Source: Erpobdella octoculata
Lineage: Eukaryota > Annelida > Clitellata > Hirudinida > Erpobdellidae
Direction: 5' to 3'
Assembly (NCBI GenBank): GCA_963978895.1
Contig: OZ022242.1
Location: 23,604,663 to 23,668,662 of the forward strand
DNA length: 64,000 bases
Under the pieces are notes generated by a model. The model did not search any database. It saw only the letters and a list, made by a program, of their open reading frames with translations, and had not been told where the DNA came from. The translations under genes were made by a program, and so were the position numbers. Of the stretch, positions 59,701-64,000 are shown piece by piece (position 1 is the stretch's first letter; each line of letters starts with the position of its first letter).

Positions 59701-60241
59701 GCCCCAGAAGAAAAGTTTATTTCTTGAGAGAAGGCTTGCAGCACTTGGGCCGCAGAAAGGCAAGTACGAGAAGAGAATCGTTGCTTGATGCGGCAAATGA
59801 CTGGAGGATATCAGCAGACTTAAAAGATGAAGACTGCTTTCCGGAATTGGTTCGCAGCAGCGGATTGAGACCGGACATTGTCATTTTTTCCAGTTTGGCC
59901 AAGACGTTGCTGTTCATCGAATTGACAGTGCCATGGGAAAGCAACATGGAAGCCTCAAATATCTTGAAAGAAGAGCGTTACAGAATCCTTGCCCAAGATT
60001 TGGAGCGTGCGGGATATAGAGTCGAGATTTTTCCAGTTGAAGTAGGCGCCAGGGGTTTAGCCGGTCGCTCACTCGTCAAGTTGCTTGTGGCTCTCGGAAT
60101 GTCGGGTCGGAAAAAAACTCAAGCTATCTAGAAAATAGCTGAAAGAGCAGAAACAGCTTCTTTTTGGATATGGATGCAAAGGAATGAAAAAGGAGATAAT
60201 AAATTTAAACAGCCACTTCTGGCTTCCGTACAACAGTGTTA
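56710..60241 (+). pseudogene. RLE-type LINE protein, copy 2 (near full length)
   Basis: It starts MPPELLPKGGENDEL. Two CCHC fingers follow, CVCGKSFKTVRGMKVHRTKM-GC (about residue 38) and CVCGRRFKSIRGMNVHKTKM-GC (about residue 98). A single-base frameshift near 57342 moves to the frame that runs to 60131. The RT has APGPNGIPYLLYKRCPG, INQFRPISLLNVEGK, QKGGVPGVPGCIEHSSMIWE, WLDLANAYGTVRHQL, GIAMGCSISPILF and catalytic FMDD. Then come the knuckle CKLCEKTETLIHILSCC and the endonuclease RPDIVIFSSLAKTLLFIELT. A TAG at 60129 interrupts; 36 more codons (KIAERAETASFWIWMQRN...) match the end of copy 1 and reach a TAG at 60239-60241, two bases before repeat X. Two lesions make this copy defective, though otherwise well preserved. 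Confidence 0.9.
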
Positions 60242-60243
60242 GC

Positions 60244-60764
60244 TCCTCCTTTGTTTACAAGTTCAGGGACGAAGTCGCGTTATGGCTGCCGGCGAAAGTT
60301 TCGGTTGTTTGCAATAGAAGGAAAGTTGCTGGCGTTTAGAAAATAATCGAAACAATGTTTCCTGCCATTATGGTTTGTGGTGTTTCTCGTTTGGTGAAAG
60401 TGATGGCATGGCTCGAAGTTCCGGAGGTGAATGTTTCTTTCGGTATCGGAATCTGGCGGTTTGGTGGATGCTACAGTTACTACATGCTCAAGTTCCGGCG
60501 TTTGAAAGACAGTTTCTCATCTTGTTACAGTTGCTTGACGGTTTCAAAATGACTTCTTGGTTCTGGTACTTTGAAGATTTGCCGGTTATCTGGTTCTGGT
60601 CGGAAACGGCATGTGATACACAAATTTCGTCAGGGGGCGGCCGTCTGATCAACGGTCGTGGCCCGCCCTCCCGTGGTAGCGTCAGGAAAAGGGCCGAAAC
60701 GCTGGGAGGGTCTTCCTCTGAAGACCTCTGACGAACTTGCTCGAAGAAGAGTTTTCACATACAT
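60244..60764 (+). repeat. Terminal repeat X, right copy (521 bp)
   Basis: Direct repeat of 56015-56535 without indels, beginning two bases after the natural stop of copy 2 and ending in (CATA)n. Confidence 0.85.
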
Positions 60765-60941
60765 ACATACATACATACATACATACATACATACATACAT
60801 ACATACATACATACATACATACATACATACATACATACATACATACATACATACATACATACATACATACATACATACATACATACATACATACATACAT
60901 ACATACATACAATGTATGTATGTATGTATGTATGTATGTAT
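60757..60941. repeat. (CATA)n joined to (TATG)n
   Basis: About 155 bp of CATA switch at CATACAATGTATG (60905-60917) to (TATG)n, making an imperfect inverted junction between RLE LINE copies 2 and 3. Confidence 0.9.
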
Positions 60942-63900
60942 GATAGAAATTCGATGTCGGAAAAGAACAAAGACATTTTCTGCCGGAGGACGTTCGTCCG
61001 TCGAACGTGGCTCGCCCCCCTTAGAACGTCAAGAAATTAAAGAGCCGAAACGTTTGCTCGAGGGGGGGTTTTCTTCTGATTACCTCCACAGAAAAGCTCT
61101 TCAGGAGCGCACACACATTTTTGAGGCGTTAGCCATTTGACCCCCGGGAAAGACCCGGTGACTCTCAAAAAAGACCTTGTGGCAACTGGGAAAGACCGGT
61201 GACACCGTGGAAAGACAGGTGGCAACTCGGAAAGACGAGTATTACGGGTATCCTGGCCCAGCTTAGCCGGGATACAAAAAACACCGTTCATCTAGCTGCG
61301 ACAACTAAATCGGATTTATGCCCCCAGAGCTCCAACCGAAAGGAGGGAGAGTATGATGAGCTCGCAATCGGACCTACGGCCTACGACCTTGCTCTTCCAA
61401 CGGACCCTAATGGGGGAACACTTCATGAGTGTGTGTGCGGTAGAGGTTTCGCAACAAGCCTCGGTATGAAAGTTCATCGTACGAAGATGGGTTGCCTGCT
61501 TAAAACTGTACAGGATCATCGTACTGTAGCAAGCATTGCTTTAGGTAAAACGCCGGGCCAAGTCGGGCCGGATGCCAACCACAGCCCCGACAGGTTCCAC
61601 GATCCTGATAGTGACGAGAATAGGCAACCTCGGGCTAGAATTATCTTCCCCGCTGCTGCTAGCAAAGCGGATTGGTCGAAGCTAGACGAGATACTTTCCA
61701 AGCTTCTCAAAGTGCAGATGAATGAACTTCCAATGTTTCAAGTGAACAATCTAACTGACACCATTTACAACAAGTGTTTAGAGATGTTCGGTTCCAAGGA
61801 AAAAGTTCTCATGGACAGAGGCAAAAAAACACATATTTCAAGGCGACAACGAGAGATTGCTAGACTCAAAAAAGAAAAAAACGACTTTGTCAACAATGGA
61901 GGAGAGCTCCAGACAACGAGAAACCAGGGCTCTCAGCATTACGACATGACTTGAGGCAACGATTGAGTGCACTCTTGCGAGCAGAACGTTTGCGGGTAAA
62001 GAAAAAAGAACAAAGGAAGGCAAGATTCCAGTTTGTCAGAGATCCATTCCGTTATGGTAAAAGCTTGCTCGATCCACCAAAGTCAGGTACTCTGCAAGTC
62101 AGTAAAGAGCAGCTTGATCATCACTTCCGAGCTGCTTTCATTGACCCCTTGGGCGACAAAGAACTAGCTGAAAGATCAGATCTTCCCGAGATTCCTCTTC
62201 CAAAGGTTGCTTTCAACGAGGGAGTAATTTCAATTTTTGACATATCCCAATTCCTCCGAAAAACAAAAAATAGATCTGCTCCAGGTCCAAATGGTGTACC
62301 ATACCTGGTGTATAAAAAATTTCCGGGTGTGTTGAAAGTTTTACACTCATTGCTCAAGTCTGCTTGGACGTCCGGGTCTGTTGATAAAGAGTGGCAAAAA
62401 GCTGAAGGCATTTTTATACCAAAGGAGAAAGTTTCAGTCGACATCAGTCAGTTCAGACCAATTTCTCTTCTTAATGTTGAAGGAAAAATATTTTTTGCTG
62501 TGCTTGCCAAGAGGTTGACGAGCTATCTAACACAAAACGACTACATAGACAAGTCAATTCAGAAAGGAGGAATCCCTGGTGTTCCTGGTTGCATCGAACA
62601 TTCTACCATGATCTGGGAGTCTATAAAAAGAGCAAAACAGAATCGACTCAGTTTGCACGTCATTTGGCTTGATCTTGCAAATGCTTATGGAGCGGTTCGT
62701 CACCAGCTGATTTGGAGAGCTTTGACGATGCACCATGTTCCAAAGTTCGTTATGGATATTCTATGACAGTATTTTCAAGATTTTCACCTGAGATTATCGA
62801 CAAAGACGTGTTCAACCGATTGGTTTCGTCTTCAGGTCGGTATCGCCATGGGGTGCTCTATTTCTCCCATATTATTCGTGCTAGCAATGCAACTACTTCT
62901 GAATTCAGTTGGTGCAAGGGTAGAAGATGTTTATGTCGGCCTCTGAGAGCTTTCATGGACGACACGACAATTATTTTGAATAAGTGTATTTCAATGTGAC
63001 TGACCGTTGATGTCTTCAGCGATCTACTCAAATGGTGCGGAATGAGTTTTAAAGCATCTAAATCGAGAAGTCTCTCCCTGCGTCGCGGTAAAATTGACGA
63101 ATACACCGTTTTCTCTGTTGATGGTAACAAGATTCCAACAGTGAGCGACAAACCAGTGGAAAGTCTTGGGAGATGGTATTGTAAATCCCTGAATGATGTT
63201 GATCAGGGTGCTTCTATTCTCCGTATGGCAACTGTCTCCATGGAAAGCATTAATGCTGCTCCGCTTCAGAGCAGGTTCAAAATGTGGATTTTGCAATTTG
63301 TTTTAGTGCCAAGACTGCTTTGGCCTCTGACAGTCTATGAAATCGGTCTGCAAGTTGTGGAGAAACTAGAAAGAAAGATAACTCGTTTTACACGTCAATG
63401 GTTGGGTCTGCCTCCGGGATTGACGTCTGTGGCTCTTTACGGCAAAACAGCCAAGCTGAGACTTCCATTGCGGTCTTTTGTTGAAGATTTCAAGATCAGC
63501 AAACTGAGAACTCAGATGATGCTCAATAATTCAACGGATCAGAGAGTCGCTGAGGTAAAACCAACTCTAATCTCAGGAACCAAATGGAATGCTAGAGTTG
63601 AAATAGAGAATGCCACGGTTTCTCTCCAGTGGACTAAAAGGACCGGAGCAGTTCAGTTGGGGCGGCATGGTGTTGGATGGAACCACCATCTCTGGTGGTC
63701 CAAGGCAAACGCTCAGGAAAGATCAGACTTGATTGTTCAGGACAGAAAGCAAACGATAGAAAGCGAGAGAGTTGTGAAGAGCGCACAATTGTCACAGCAA
63801 GGCGACTGGACCAGATGGGAGGAGACAGTTCAGCGGTCTCTGTAATGGGAAGATATATGGCGCTATGCTCCAGTGCGGCTATCGTTCCTCATTAGATCGA

Positions 63901-64000
63901 TGTATGATCAGCTGCCAACAGCCAGCAATTTAAAGAAATGGAAAATAATTGAGAACGATGAGTGTCAGCTCTGCGGTCAGTCGCAGTCATTGATTCATAT
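60941..64000 (+). pseudogene. RLE-type LINE, copy 3 (family of copy 1), runs off the window
   Basis: The leader X' (60941-61120) is 5' truncated at the (TATG)n. The ORF has one N-terminal CCHC finger CVCGRGFATSLGMKVHRTKM-GC (about 61432), then the same domains as copy 1. It is broken by a frameshift near 61345, another near 61900, a TGA at 62764 (CGA in copy 1), loss of sequence near 62940, a TGA near 62997 and a TAA at 63843 (TCA in copy 1). The window ends inside the CCHC knuckle (CQLCGQSQSLIH). It lies in opposite orientation to copy 1. Confidence 0.9.
61015..61068 (+). ncRNA. Conserved RNA stem in RLE LINE leader X'
   Basis: CCCCCC pairs with GGGGGG and, inside, AACGT pairs with ACGTT around a loop containing CAAGAAA and GAGCCGAA. 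The equivalent in X (56437-56481) uses CCCTCCC/GGGAGGG and AGCGT/ACGCT with the same CA-GGAAA and GGCCGAA loop, so paired positions change together. Confidence 0.6.

Noticed and set aside
61951..63895. Separate genes in RLE LINE copy 3
   Set aside because: They are pieces of one broken LINE frame matching copy 1 step by step.

Overview
This window reads as AT-rich nuclear DNA of an invertebrate animal that is saturated with mobile elements. The evidence is spliceosomal introns in a host gene, long (TA)n, (GT)n and (CATA)n microsatellites, and a mix of Penelope-like, RLE-type LINE, L2/CR1-like LINE, Helitron, hAT, Mutator-like and piggyBac sequences. The species cannot be named from sequence alone. 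Only the first 3.5 kb looks like ordinary host sequence. It holds the 3' exons of an unrecognised plus-strand gene and a complete four-exon A20/AN1 zinc-finger gene (ZFAND5/6 type) on the minus strand. An intronless, intact A20/AN1 relative lies at 31.4 kb and looks like a retrogene.

Layout: 4-9 kb holds Helitron-like fragments, a fold-back repeat around (TA)n and a 1.8-kb defective hAT. 9.5-12.1 kb has two head-to-tail Helitron-like elements (family H2). 12.3-18.8 kb is a plus-strand LINE split by a minus-strand LINE. 18.7-25.4 kb is a decayed intron-bearing Helitron, itself split by a TA-flanked fold-back element that carries another H2, followed by hAT remains. 26.4-29.1 kb is a Mutator-like transposase gene split by a 711-bp hAT-like element. 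29.2-31.1 kb and 44.3-45.5 kb are clusters of family H1, which has an 18-bp minisatellite core and CTAG 3' ends. 32.3-33.3 kb is a piggyBac-like remnant. 36.6-43.2 kb is a defective hAT containing a young LTR retrotransposon with 947-bp LTRs. 33.8-35.2 and 43.4-49.2 kb hold modules of four Penelope-like (PLE) families. 50.1-64 kb holds three copies of an RLE-endonuclease LINE tied to (CATA)n tracts.

The strongest signals are these. (1) Six hammerhead-ribozyme-like motifs from four PLE families have covarying helices and sit in a repeated module: C-terminal tail, 3' UTR, hammerhead, ORF start, (TA)n. (2) The RLE LINE at 56-60.7 kb carries 521-bp terminal direct repeats, its stop codon abuts the downstream repeat, and the repeat contains an RNA stem supported by covariation in a second family. 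(3) The LTR element appears to have gag-PR-IN-RNaseH order (Gmr1-like) with RT missing, and its leader is an array of small covarying hairpins. (4) Several nested insertions can be dated in order, because removing each one with one target-duplication copy rejoins the host reading frame exactly.

Almost none of this sequence encodes host function. Apart from the zinc-finger genes, the intact long frames are RLE LINE copy 1 (5' truncated), the LINE ORF2 at 13-16 kb (3' frameshift) and the gag-PR-IN frame.
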